Assembly (NCBI GenBank): GCA_964592645.1
Contig: CAZQFV010000006.1
Location: forward strand, 1-64,000
Reading direction: 5' to 3'
DNA length: 64,000 nucleotides
Source: CAZQFV01 sp964592645
Lineage (GTDB): Bacteria > Chloroflexota > Chloroflexia > DTKN01
In this document: piece after piece, positions 48,279-56,449 of the stretch
How positions within the stretch are numbered: the first letter of the stretch is position 1
How the letters are laid out: each line of letters begins with the position of its first letter
Made by a program: the position numbers and the translations under genes
The notes under the pieces: model-generated
What the model saw: only the letters and a program-made list of their open reading frames with translations
Told to the model about the DNA's origin: nothing
Database searches by the model: none

Positions 48279-49555
48279 CCAAGACCCTGACCCCAGAAGA
48301 GTTGGCCCGCCTGCGCCAGGCCGGCCAGCCGCAACTGGAGCCGGACGAATCTCCCCACGCCCCCTTGCTCCGCCTGCTGGCGAGCATGGGCCGGGAGCGG
48401 TTGGTCCAACTGCTGACGGAACAGCACTATGCTCCCGCGGAGGTGGTGTTCGCCGAGGGGGAGCGCGGCGACGCTATGGCCCTGATCTGGGCCGGCCGCG
48501 TGGCCGTAGTCCGCGGCCCGTGGGAGGCCCCGGTCGTCCTGGGCTACCGTGGACCGGGCGAACTCGTCGGCGAGATGGCCCTGCTGGAAGAGGCCCCCCG
48601 CTCGGCCTCGGTCGTGGCCCTGGAGCCGCTGCGCCTGCTGCACATCGACCGCGCCGCGTTCGCCGAGCTGCTCGACAGCAACCCGGCGATCGGGGCCAGC
48701 ATCATGACCTCGCTCAGCGCCCGCCTGCGCGAGGCCGACAACATCCGCCAGGCCGACGCCCAGGCCGGCCGGGAGCTGAGCCGACAGGTGGCCAGTCTGG
48801 AGAGCGAAAAGGAACAGCTCCTGGAGTCCCAGCGCCTGCGCCAGGAGACGAGCGACCTGATCATCCACGACCTGCGCAACCCGCTGGGGGTCCTCCTGAA
48901 CGTGCTGCAGATGCTGGAGATGACGCTGCCGGCCGAGACGCTGCAGGCCAACTACCAACTGCTGCAGATCGGCAGCGCCGCTGGCGAGCGCATGCGCCGG
49001 CTGGTGGACTCGCTCCTGGACGTCTCCCGTATGGAGACAGGCGAGGCGCCCCTGCACCTGTCCGAAGTCGACCTGGGCCGCCTGGTCCAGGCGGCCTTTG
49101 AGCGCGAGAGGCTCACCTGGGACGAGGGCCGGGTGCGCGGCGCATGCCATGTGCCGCCGGACCTAGGGACGGTCGTCTGCGACGAGGAGCGCATCGACCG
49201 GGTCGTGGCCAACCTGATCGACAACGCCATCAAGTACACGCCCGGGGGCGGGCAGGTGACGGTAGCCGTTGAGGCCCAGGGCGACCAGGTGGTTCTCAGC
49301 GTGACCGACACCGGGCCGGGCATCCCCCCCGAAGAGCGGGAGCGCATCTTTGAGCGCTTTGCCCGGCTGGCCCGCGACCGCAGCAAACGCCGCGGCTTTG
49401 GGCTGGGGCTGGCCTTCTGCCGGCTGGCGGTGGAGGCCCACGGCGGGCGCATTTGGGTGGAGCCGGGGCCGGGCGGCGTGGGCAGTTCCTTCGTCCTGAC
49501 GCTGCCGCGGCGGCCGGCGCCGGCCGGCCGACCGCCCAGGAGCTGTGCGACCTGA
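48275..49555 (+). CDS. cNMP-binding histidine kinase
   Basis: 426 residues, ATG 48275 with GGGAGG. The N-terminal cNMP-binding domain (about 30–150) has YAPAEVVFAEGERGDAMALI and ELVGEMALLEEAPRSASVVA. A coiled coil leads to HisKA with the His in LIIHDLRNPLGVLLNVL and HATPase_c with VANLIDNAIKYTPGGGQ, VTDTGPGIPPEER and RGFGLGLAFC. No TM helix is present, so it is a soluble kinase likely gated by cAMP. No receiver domain is attached, and its partner regulator is not in sight. Its last 15 codons (RRPAPAGRPPRSCAT) run out of frame into remnants of another gene, which suggests a junction. Confidence 0.92.
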   Translation: MTKTLTPEELARLRQAGQPQLEPDESPHAPLLRLLASMGRERLVQLLTEQHYAPAEVVFAEGERGDAMALIWAGRVAVVRGPWEAPVVLGYRGPGELVGEMALLEEAPRSASVVALEPLRLLHIDRAAFAELLDSNPAIGASIMTSLSARLREADNIRQADAQAGRELSRQVASLESEKEQLLESQRLRQETSDLIIHDLRNPLGVLLNVLQMLEMTLPAETLQANYQLLQIGSAAGERMRRLVDSLLDVSRMETGEAPLHLSEVDLGRLVQAAFERERLTWDEGRVRGACHVPPDLGTVVCDEERIDRVVANLIDNAIKYTPGGGQVTVAVEAQGDQVVLSVTDTGPGIPPEERERIFERFARLARDRSKRRGFGLGLAFCRLAVEAHGGRIWVEPGPGGVGSSFVLTLPRRPAPAGRPPRSCAT

Positions 49556-49635
49556 TCATGGCCCACGTCGTCGAATTCCGGGCCGAGGCCGAGCAGTACG
49601 ACGACATGACGCCGTTGGTAGACCGGGTGAAGTGA
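49510..49635 (+). pseudogene. Remnant of a PP2C/SpoIIE-type phosphatase C-terminus
   Basis: In a frame different from the kinase, the sequence reads 'TAQELCDLIMAHVVEFRAEA', then EQYDDMTPLVDRVK and stop. This is the closing strand-helix and 'DDMT.LV.RV' segment of SpoIIE/RsbU phosphatases. Nothing of the rest of the domain is found. It overlaps the last codons of the kinase gene and lies just before the cyclase at 49641, so it is debris from a deletion or insertion. Confidence 0.6.
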
Positions 49636-49640
49636 ACGCC

Positions 49641-52600
49641 ATGCGCTGCCCCCAGTGCCAGACCGAGAACCCTGAGCAGGCCCGTTTCTGCTTCAACTGC
49701 GGGACGGCGCTGGCCGGCCCCTCGCCCTCTCCCCCGCCGCCTCCGGCGGTGCCTCCTCCCCCTTCCGACTCCCTCGAGGCCGCCCTGCGGCGCCTGCTCC
49801 CCCGGGGCTACGCCGAGCGCCTCCAGGCGACCCTTGGCCGCCTGGGCAGCGAGCGGCGCATGGTGACCATCCTCTTCTCCGACGTCAAGGGCTCCACGAG
49901 CATGGCCGGCACGATGGACCCCGAGGAATGGATGGATGTCATGAACGGGGCCTTTGAGTTCCTCATCGCCCCCATCTACAAGTACGAAGGCACGCTGGCC
50001 CGGCTCATGGGCGATGCCATCCTGGCCTTCTTCGGCGCCCCGCTCTCCCACGAGAACGATGCCGAACTGGCCTGCCGGGCGGCGCTGGAGATCATCGCCG
50101 GGGTGCAGGAGTATGCCGCGCACCTGGAGCGGGAGCGCGGGCTGCCCGGGTTCAACGTGCGCGTGGGCATCAACACCGGGCTGGTGGTGGTCGGGGAGGT
50201 GGGGTCCGATATGCGGGTGGAATACACCGCCATGGGCGACGCGGTGAACCTGGCGGCGCGCATGGAGCAGAACGCGCCGCCGGGGGGCATCCTGATCACC
50301 GACGACACCTACCAGCATGTGCGCGGCCTCTTCGAGATGGAGGCCCAGCCGCCGCTGCTGGTCAAGGGCAAGGACGAGCCGATCCAGTCCTACTTGGTCC
50401 GGCGGGCCCGGCTGCGCGACTTTCGCACCATCACCCGCGGCCTGGAGGGCATCTCGACGCGCATGGTGGGCCGCGAGCGCGAGTTGGGGCGGCTGCAGGA
50501 GGCCTGGCACGCCGCCATGGCCGGCCGGACCCACATGGTGACCGTCGTCGGCGATGCCGGGGTGGGCAAGACCCGCCTCCTCCTGGAACTCGAGGACTGG
50601 CTCACCCGCCAGCCCGACGCGCTCCAGTACCTGCGCGGTCGGGCCACGCCGATGAGCGTCCAGGTCCCCTACAGCCTCTGGCGCGACATCTTTCGCGACC
50701 GCCTGGCCATCGCCGAAAACGAGCCCCTGGAGGCGGTGCGGGCCAAGTTCGAGGCCGGCCTGGCCCCCTATCTGGAGGCCGGCCAGGCCCAACTCGTCGG
50801 CCATCTGGTCGGCTTCGACTTTTCATCCGCCCCGGCGGTGCAGAGACTGTCCGGCTCCTCCTCCTTCGCCCCGCTGGCCATCGCCTACCTGGGCAACTAC
50901 CTCCGCGGCTTCACCGCCGACCATGCGGCGGTGATCCTGCTGGAGGACCTGCACTGGGCCGACAGCGCCTCCCTGGGCCTGCTCTCCGGCCTCCTGGATG
51001 AGCTCCTGGACCGCCGGCTGCTCATCGTCGGGCTGGCGCGGCCAGCCATCTTTGAACGCGCCGCCCTTCCCACGGGCCTGTTTGACCGACCGGGCACCGT
51101 GCCCGGCCAGGAAGGACGGGGGGACGAAAGGACGGGAGGACGGGGACAGATACTGAGCCTGCGACCATTGAGCCCGGCCGAAAGCCAAAGCTTGGTGGAC
51201 GAGATCCTGCAGAAGGCGAGGGACATCCCTCCGGACCTGCGGCAGATGATCGTCGAGAAGGCCGAGGGCAATCCCTTTTACGTCGAAGAACTGATCCGGA
51301 TGTTCATGGACGACGGCGTGATCGTGCCCGGCGAGGAGTGCTGGAGCGTGCGCATGGAGCGCATACGGGAAAAGCGGGTGCCGCCGACCCTCCATGGGGT
51401 CCTGCAGGCCCGCCTGGACAGCCTGCCCCCGGCCGAAAGGTCGCTGCTGCAGCGCGCGGCGGTCGTGGGGCGAAACTTCTGGGACCGGCTGGTCGCCGAC
51501 TTTGGCGGCGTGCCCGGGGAAGATATACACGGGGAACTCGCCGCCGCGCAGGCCCGCGAGTTGGTGCTGCCGCGGGCCTACTCGGCCTTTGCCGGGGCCC
51601 AAGAGTACGCCTTCCGCCACGCCATCCTGCGCGACGTGACCTACGAGTCGGTGCTGCTGAAGCTGCGCCGGGTCTATCATCGGCAGGTGGCCGAGTGGTT
51701 GGAGAACCACTCCGGGGAGCGACTGGAGGAGTTCGGCGGCCTGATCGCCGAGCACTATGAGCGGGCCGCGGAGAAAGACAAGGCCCTCTACTGGTTGCAC
51801 CGGGCCGCCGACAATGCCTATGCCCTCAGCGCTTTCCGCGAGGCGCTGGCCTATATGGAGCGGGCCCTGCCGCTGGCCGGCGAGGAGAAGCGGGCCAGTT
51901 TGCTGCTGCTGACCGGCAGTTGTCACGACAAGCTGGGCAACTACGAAGCGGCCCAGGAAAACTTCCAGGCCGCCTTTGAACTGGCCGGCCGGACCGGCGA
52001 CCTCCCGGCGGCGGCGGGGGCGCTGATCGGGTTGGCCTGGCTGGCCTGCGTCCAGGGCCGGCGCGAGGAGGAACGGGCCTATGCCCGGCAGTCGCTGGAG
52101 TTGGCCCGCCAATCGGGGCAGCCCGGCGTCCTGGCCAGGGCCCTGATGCACTGGGCGCCCTTCCAGGAGAGCGCGGCCGAGTCGCTGCGCGTCCTGGAGG
52201 AGAGCCTGGCCATCTTCCGCGCCGAGAAGATGGCGCCGCAAGAGGCGGTCTGTCTGCTGAACATGGGCAACCTGGTGTTCGGGCAGCGCGACCTGGAGGC
52301 CGCCGCCCGCTACTATGAGCAGAGCCTGGAGATTTTTGTGGGTCTGGGCGACCGCTGGGGCGTGGCCAACTGCCTGGGCAACCTGGGCATGGTCGCCTAC
52401 TGGCGCGGCGATTGGTCGACCGCCATGGGGCACGGCGAGGAGTACCTGCGCACCTCGCAGGAGATCGGCGACCGCGAGGGCATCTGTCTCTCCCTGAGCA
52501 ACATGGGGTACGTGGCGACGCGGATGGGCGACCTGGCGGCCGCCGAGCGTTTCTTCCGCGAGGCCATCGGGCATGCTTTTGCGCTGGAAGCGCCGCCGCG

Positions 52601-52874
52601 CCTGGCAGACATCCTGCTGGGCCTGGCCGACATCCGCATGCAGCAGGGGCAGCTGACCCGGGCCGCCGAGTGGCTCGGCTTGGTGATCTCCCACCCGATG
52701 GCCCAGGACAACCCCGAGCAGCAGATGTACATCGAGCCGGTGTCGGAGGCGCTGCGCGAGGTGCTGCCGTCCGCGGAGTTCGAGGCGGCGTTGGCCCGGG
52801 GGCGGGCGCTGGACCTGGAGACCGTCATGCGGGAGATCATAACGGGGAGCGGGAGCGAGGGAGAGAAGGCGTGA
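49641..52874 (+). CDS. Zinc-ribbon, single-cyclase, STAND ATPase, TPR protein
   Basis: 1077 residues from ATG 49641; an upstream in-frame extension has no support. One zinc ribbon (CPQCQTENPEQARFCFNCG) and a Pro-rich linker precede one complete CHD (about 70–250). Both metal Asp (FSDVKGST near 81; MGDAILAFF) and the Asn/Arg (AMGDAVNLAARM) are present, so it can act as a homodimer. The STAND ATPase (VVGDAGVGKTRLL; Walker B-like ILLEDLHWADS) and TPR repeats follow to residue 1077. A low-complexity insert (GQEGRGDERTGGRGQ) lies within the ATPase. It should make cAMP on an unknown signal. It is the third such giant in 14 kb, but the only one with a self-sufficient cyclase domain. Confidence 0.93.
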   Translation: MRCPQCQTENPEQARFCFNCGTALAGPSPSPPPPPAVPPPPSDSLEAALRRLLPRGYAERLQATLGRLGSERRMVTILFSDVKGSTSMAGTMDPEEWMDVMNGAFEFLIAPIYKYEGTLARLMGDAILAFFGAPLSHENDAELACRAALEIIAGVQEYAAHLERERGLPGFNVRVGINTGLVVVGEVGSDMRVEYTAMGDAVNLAARMEQNAPPGGILITDDTYQHVRGLFEMEAQPPLLVKGKDEPIQSYLVRRARLRDFRTITRGLEGISTRMVGRERELGRLQEAWHAAMAGRTHMVTVVGDAGVGKTRLLLELEDWLTRQPDALQYLRGRATPMSVQVPYSLWRDIFRDRLAIAENEPLEAVRAKFEAGLAPYLEAGQAQLVGHLVGFDFSSAPAVQRLSGSSSFAPLAIAYLGNYLRGFTADHAAVILLEDLHWADSASLGLLSGLLDELLDRRLLIVGLARPAIFERAALPTGLFDRPGTVPGQEGRGDERTGGRGQILSLRPLSPAESQSLVDEILQKARDIPPDLRQMIVEKAEGNPFYVEELIRMFMDDGVIVPGEECWSVRMERIREKRVPPTLHGVLQARLDSLPPAERSLLQRAAVVGRNFWDRLVADFGGVPGEDIHGELAAAQARELVLPRAYSAFAGAQEYAFRHAILRDVTYESVLLKLRRVYHRQVAEWLENHSGERLEEFGGLIAEHYERAAEKDKALYWLHRAADNAYALSAFREALAYMERALPLAGEEKRASLLLLTGSCHDKLGNYEAAQENFQAAFELAGRTGDLPAAAGALIGLAWLACVQGRREEERAYARQSLELARQSGQPGVLARALMHWAPFQESAAESLRVLEESLAIFRAEKMAPQEAVCLLNMGNLVFGQRDLEAAARYYEQSLEIFVGLGDRWGVANCLGNLGMVAYWRGDWSTAMGHGEEYLRTSQEIGDREGICLSLSNMGYVATRMGDLAAAERFFREAIGHAFALEAPPRLADILLGLADIRMQQGQLTRAAEWLGLVISHPMAQDNPEQQMYIEPVSEALREVLPSAEFEAALARGRALDLETVMREIITGSGSEGEKA

Positions 52875-52928
52875 CCTGCAATCGAGGAGTTCGCCGCGGC
52901 CCTGGCCGACTGTGGAGCGGCTCGGCGG

Positions 52929-53390
52929 TCAGGGACGCGCTCCCTGGAAAGTTCGGACCCAGCAGTTGGACGTGTAGAGGACCTTGAAGCCCATCGCCAG
53001 GTAAAAGGGCCGGTTCGAGCCGATGTAGGCCGCGGTGGCCTCCAGCTCCCCACAGCGGCGGATGCCCTCCAGCACCGCGGCGGTGCCCAGGCCCAGGCGG
53101 CGGTAGTCGGGGTCGGTGGCCACCGGCTCGACGTAGCCGAGGCGGTTGACCGGGTCGAACCACAGGCCGCTGTAAGCCACAAAGGCGCCGTCGGGGGCCT
53201 GCACCACGATCGCCAAGTCGTGGCGAAAGTGGGGGCCGGACTGCACCTTGCGGCGGCCCTCGATCCCGTCGGGCGGAGGTTCTCCGGGGTGGTTGAACCC
53301 GCGCCAGAGGGCGCAATCCGCTTGAAAATTCCCCCAAACTGGTTTACAATGGGCGCGAGCCGGCACGGTCTGCCGGACGGAGCCGCCCAT
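52929..53390 (-). pseudogene. N-terminally truncated GNAT acetyltransferase
   Basis: The frame gives 153 residues. GNAT features are clear: DLAIVVQAPDGAFVAYSGLW, VEPVATDPDYRRLGLGTAAV (acetyl-CoA P-loop) and YIGSNRPFYLAMGFKVLYTS. Related proteins I know of begin much earlier, with a first GNAT-like half. Here the match fades at about 53325, right where the cheR promoter lies on the other strand. It may be a remnant or a shortened, still working enzyme. No good RBS is visible. Confidence 0.65.
53322..53350 (+). promoter_or_regulatory. Promoter of the chemotaxis operon
   Basis: TTGAAA (53322–53327), 17-bp spacer, TACAAT (53345–53350), 43 nt before the cheR ATG at 53393. It is a good sigma70-type match. 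It overlaps the 5' part of the truncated GNAT frame. Confidence 0.78.
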
Positions 53391-53392
53391 CC

Positions 53393-54214
53393 ATGGACGC
53401 CTTGCAAACGCTGCTCGAACAAGTACGCCAGGACCGGGAGCTCGACCTAAGCTCCTACAAACCCTCCTTCCTGGAGCGGCGGCTGGCGGTGCGCCTGCGG
53501 GCCCGCGGGTGCCCCGACCTGGCGGCTTACGGCCGGCTCCTACGCCAGGACCCCGCGGAGTACGGTGCGTTGCTAGATGCCCTATCGATCAACCTGACGC
53601 GCTTCTTCCGCGACCCCACCACCTTCCAGACCCTGGAGGAGCGCTTCCTGCCCGAACTGCTGCAGCTCCGGGCCGGCGAACGCCGGCTGCGGGCCTGGAG
53701 CGCCGGGTGTGCCGCCGGCGAGGAGCCCTATTCCCTGGCCCTCCTGGTGTGCGCCGCCCTGGGGCCGGCCCTGCCGCAATGGCGCATCGAGATCCTGGGC
53801 AGCGATGTCGACGACAAGGCCCTGCAAAAGGCTCGCGCCGGGCAGTACGACTCCACCGCCCTGCAGGACCTGCCCCCACGCTACCAGGCCCTCGTTGAGC
53901 GCTACTTCAGCCCCGGCCCACGGCGCACCCTGGCGGAGACCGTGCGCTCCCTGGTGACCTTTCAGCAGCACGACCTGACGCGCGATCCCCTCCCGACGGA
54001 CCTCGACCTGCTGCTGTGCCGCAACGTGCTCATCTACTTTGAACGCGATCAGCAGGACCGCCTGTATCGCCGCTTCTTCGAGGCCCTGCGCCCGGAAGGA
54101 CTGCTGGTCCTGGGCAAGACCGAGATCCTGCCGCTGTCGTGGGGGCAATCCTTTGCCGCCGTGGACCTGCGCGAGCATATCTATCGGCGCAAGGGCGGGG
54201 ACGCCGAGGCGTAA
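53393..54214 (+). CDS. cheR: Chemotaxis protein methyltransferase CheR
   Basis: 273 residues. The N-terminal helical domain has PSFLERRLAVRLRARGCPDL and SINLTRFFRDPTTFQTLEER. The AdoMet site is WSAGCAAGEEPYSLALLV, followed by EILGSDVDDKALQKARAGQY and the CheR signature LDLLLCRNVLIYFERDQQDR. It methylates glutamates on chemoreceptors. It is first in the operon, with three MCP genes directly after. No C-terminal pentapeptide-binding extension is present. Confidence 0.96.
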   Translation: MDALQTLLEQVRQDRELDLSSYKPSFLERRLAVRLRARGCPDLAAYGRLLRQDPAEYGALLDALSINLTRFFRDPTTFQTLEERFLPELLQLRAGERRLRAWSAGCAAGEEPYSLALLVCAALGPALPQWRIEILGSDVDDKALQKARAGQYDSTALQDLPPRYQALVERYFSPGPRRTLAETVRSLVTFQQHDLTRDPLPTDLDLLLCRNVLIYFERDQQDRLYRRFFEALRPEGLLVLGKTEILPLSWGQSFAAVDLREHIYRRKGGDAEA

Positions 54215-54313
54215 CGCCTCTGCCTGGAGCACGGGCCCGGGCCTGCCCGCGGGCGGCGCTCCAGGCCGTCGCGGGGGTTCGATCGCCACACTTGACGAAA
54301 AGGATATAGGCCG

Positions 54314-56449
54314 ATGAAGATTCCCTGGTACAGCCGCCTGGCTCCCAAGAATTGGCCGGTCTCCTGGAAGTTGAGCACCTCGATCCTGAGCGTCTTTTTG
54401 CTCGTCCAGCTCATGATCTCGCTCGTCAGCAACTATATGGTGCGCACGAGCCTCCTGGAGGGACAGGAGACGGAGCTCCTGGAGCGGGCCACCCAGCAGG
54501 CCCGCCTGGTGCAAAGGTGGCGCGACGGCCTGTTGCGCGGCCTGGTGGAGGCGGCCGTGGCCAATCGCGACGACCTGCTGCGGGGCTCCACCGGGTTTCG
54601 CCGCCTGGCCCTGCGCAGCACCGCCGCCCGGCTCGGCAGCATAGCCGACCTCAGCCTCCTGGACGCCCAGGGCACCGTGGTGGCCTCGTCGGACGAAGCG
54701 CTGGAGGGCCGAAGTTTTGCCCCGGCCCCTTGGTTCGCCGAAGCCCAGGCGCGCTTCGCCGGCATCTCCCACCTGGAAAGGTATGCCGAGCTGGCCGACC
54801 CGGCCTTTGTCTTCCACGTGCCGGTCCCCGAGGTCGATACCGGCTCAGGGTTGCTCTCGATGACGCTGGTTGCCCGCGTGCCGGCCGGCGCCCTATGGGC
54901 GCTGGTGGACCCGGTGCGGGTGCGCCAGAGCGGCTATATCTTTATGTCTGACGACAACATCGTGACGATTGCCCACGGGATACAGGAAAAAGACGGCCGC
55001 TTTCTCCACAAGTATGTCCTCTATGCCATCGGCGATCCCGAAACGCCGGCCATCATCGAGGCCAACCTTCGGCAGCTCTACGGGGAGCAACAGATCACGG
55101 CCACGCGGACGGTCAAGATCTATCCCCTGGCCCGGTGCATCGAGCAGCTGCCGCCGACCATGACGGAGGACCGCAAAGCGAACATCTGCCGCTACTACTG
55201 GGACGTGCAAAAGGCCGACAAGACGGCGGTGCTCATCCCCGTGGGCAGTCCGGAAGGGATCGCGGTGGCCCACCATGTGGAGGCCAAAGACTGGGTCCTG
55301 GCCGTGAGCGTGAAGGACGACGATTTCCTGGCCCCCCTGGCCAGCCTGCAGCGCGGCCTGCTGGCCGTCACGGTGATCGGGGCAGCCGTGGTGATCGGCT
55401 ACGCCGTGCTCTTTGGCAGCATCTTCACCCGGCCGCTGCGCCGCCTGGCCGCGCTGGCCGCCCATGTGCAGGCGGGAGCCTACGGCGAGCGCGCCGGCAT
55501 GTCCCAGCGGGACGAGCTCGGCCAGTTGGCCCGCGGCCTGGACGCCATGCTCGACCGGCTGGTGGCCTCGCTGTCGGCGCAGCAGCAACAACTGGACACA
55601 CTGCTGCGGACGGCCGAGGCGGTGGACCAGGACGCCACTACCGTCTCGGCCTCGGCCGAGGAGCTGGCCGCGGCCACCGAGGAGCTAAACGCCTCGGCCG
55701 AGGAAGTCTCCTCCACGGTGCAGGCCATGGCCCAGGACGCCTACGAGCAGATGAACCAGGTCCAGCGGACGGCCGGCGAGATCCAAGGGCTGGACCGCGA
55801 GATCGCCCAGGTGGCGGACCTGTCCAAGCAGATCGAGCTGTCGTCGGAGCGCCTCTGCACCCTGGCCGACGAGGCCGGCCGGGCGGTGGCGGCAGCTCAG
55901 GAACACTCCCGCCGGGTGGAGGCGGTGGTGCGGATGATCGAAAAGTTCAGCCGGCAGACCAACCTGCTGGCCCTGAACGCGACGATCGAGGCGGCGCGGG
56001 CCGGGGAGATGGGCGAAAGCTTTACGGTGGTAGCCGACGAGGTGCGCCGCCTGGCCGAGAGTTCGCGGCAGGCTCTGACCGAGGTGGCCGGCCTGAACGA
56101 GGCCATCCGCCAGGGCATGGCGACGATCCGCGGGGCGGTGGAGCAGACGCGGGCGGCCATCGGCGAGGTGGTGGAGCGTGGGACGGCGCTGGCGCAGATC
56201 GCCGGCCGGCAGTCCGACGCCTCGCGCTCGCTGGTGGAGGTGGTCAACCACCTGGCGGCCATCGCCGAGAAGAACGCCGCCGGGGCCGAGCAACTGGCGG
56301 CGGCGGTGGAGGAGCAGACCAACGCCTTTGCCGAGATCAGCACCTCCAGCCAGGAGATGGCCGGCCTGGCCCTGCACCTGCAGTCGCTCTCCCAGCAGCT
56401 CTCGGCAGACCGGGCCGTGGAAAAGGAGACCATCGATGAGCAACGCTAG
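54314..56449 (+). CDS. Methyl-accepting chemotaxis protein 1 (extracytoplasmic sensor)
   Basis: 711 residues, ATG 54314 with AAGGA about 11 nt before it. TM1 at about 18–40 (LSTSILSVFLLVQLMISLVS) precedes a large Cache-type periplasmic sensor (about 45–340) with a DLSLLDAQGTVVASSDEALE turn. TM2 and HAMP follow (TRPLRRLAALAAHVQAG, DELGQLARGLDAML). The MCP signalling hairpin contains KFSRQTNLLALNATIEAARA, then ESFTVVADEVRRLAESS. The Cache region suits small ligands such as amino or organic acids, but the ligand is unknown. Its end overlaps the next MCP gene by 14 bp. Confidence 0.94.
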   Translation: MKIPWYSRLAPKNWPVSWKLSTSILSVFLLVQLMISLVSNYMVRTSLLEGQETELLERATQQARLVQRWRDGLLRGLVEAAVANRDDLLRGSTGFRRLALRSTAARLGSIADLSLLDAQGTVVASSDEALEGRSFAPAPWFAEAQARFAGISHLERYAELADPAFVFHVPVPEVDTGSGLLSMTLVARVPAGALWALVDPVRVRQSGYIFMSDDNIVTIAHGIQEKDGRFLHKYVLYAIGDPETPAIIEANLRQLYGEQQITATRTVKIYPLARCIEQLPPTMTEDRKANICRYYWDVQKADKTAVLIPVGSPEGIAVAHHVEAKDWVLAVSVKDDDFLAPLASLQRGLLAVTVIGAAVVIGYAVLFGSIFTRPLRRLAALAAHVQAGAYGERAGMSQRDELGQLARGLDAMLDRLVASLSAQQQQLDTLLRTAEAVDQDATTVSASAEELAAATEELNASAEEVSSTVQAMAQDAYEQMNQVQRTAGEIQGLDREIAQVADLSKQIELSSERLCTLADEAGRAVAAAQEHSRRVEAVVRMIEKFSRQTNLLALNATIEAARAGEMGESFTVVADEVRRLAESSRQALTEVAGLNEAIRQGMATIRGAVEQTRAAIGEVVERGTALAQIAGRQSDASRSLVEVVNHLAAIAEKNAAGAEQLAAAVEEQTNAFAEISTSSQEMAGLALHLQSLSQQLSADRAVEKETIDEQR

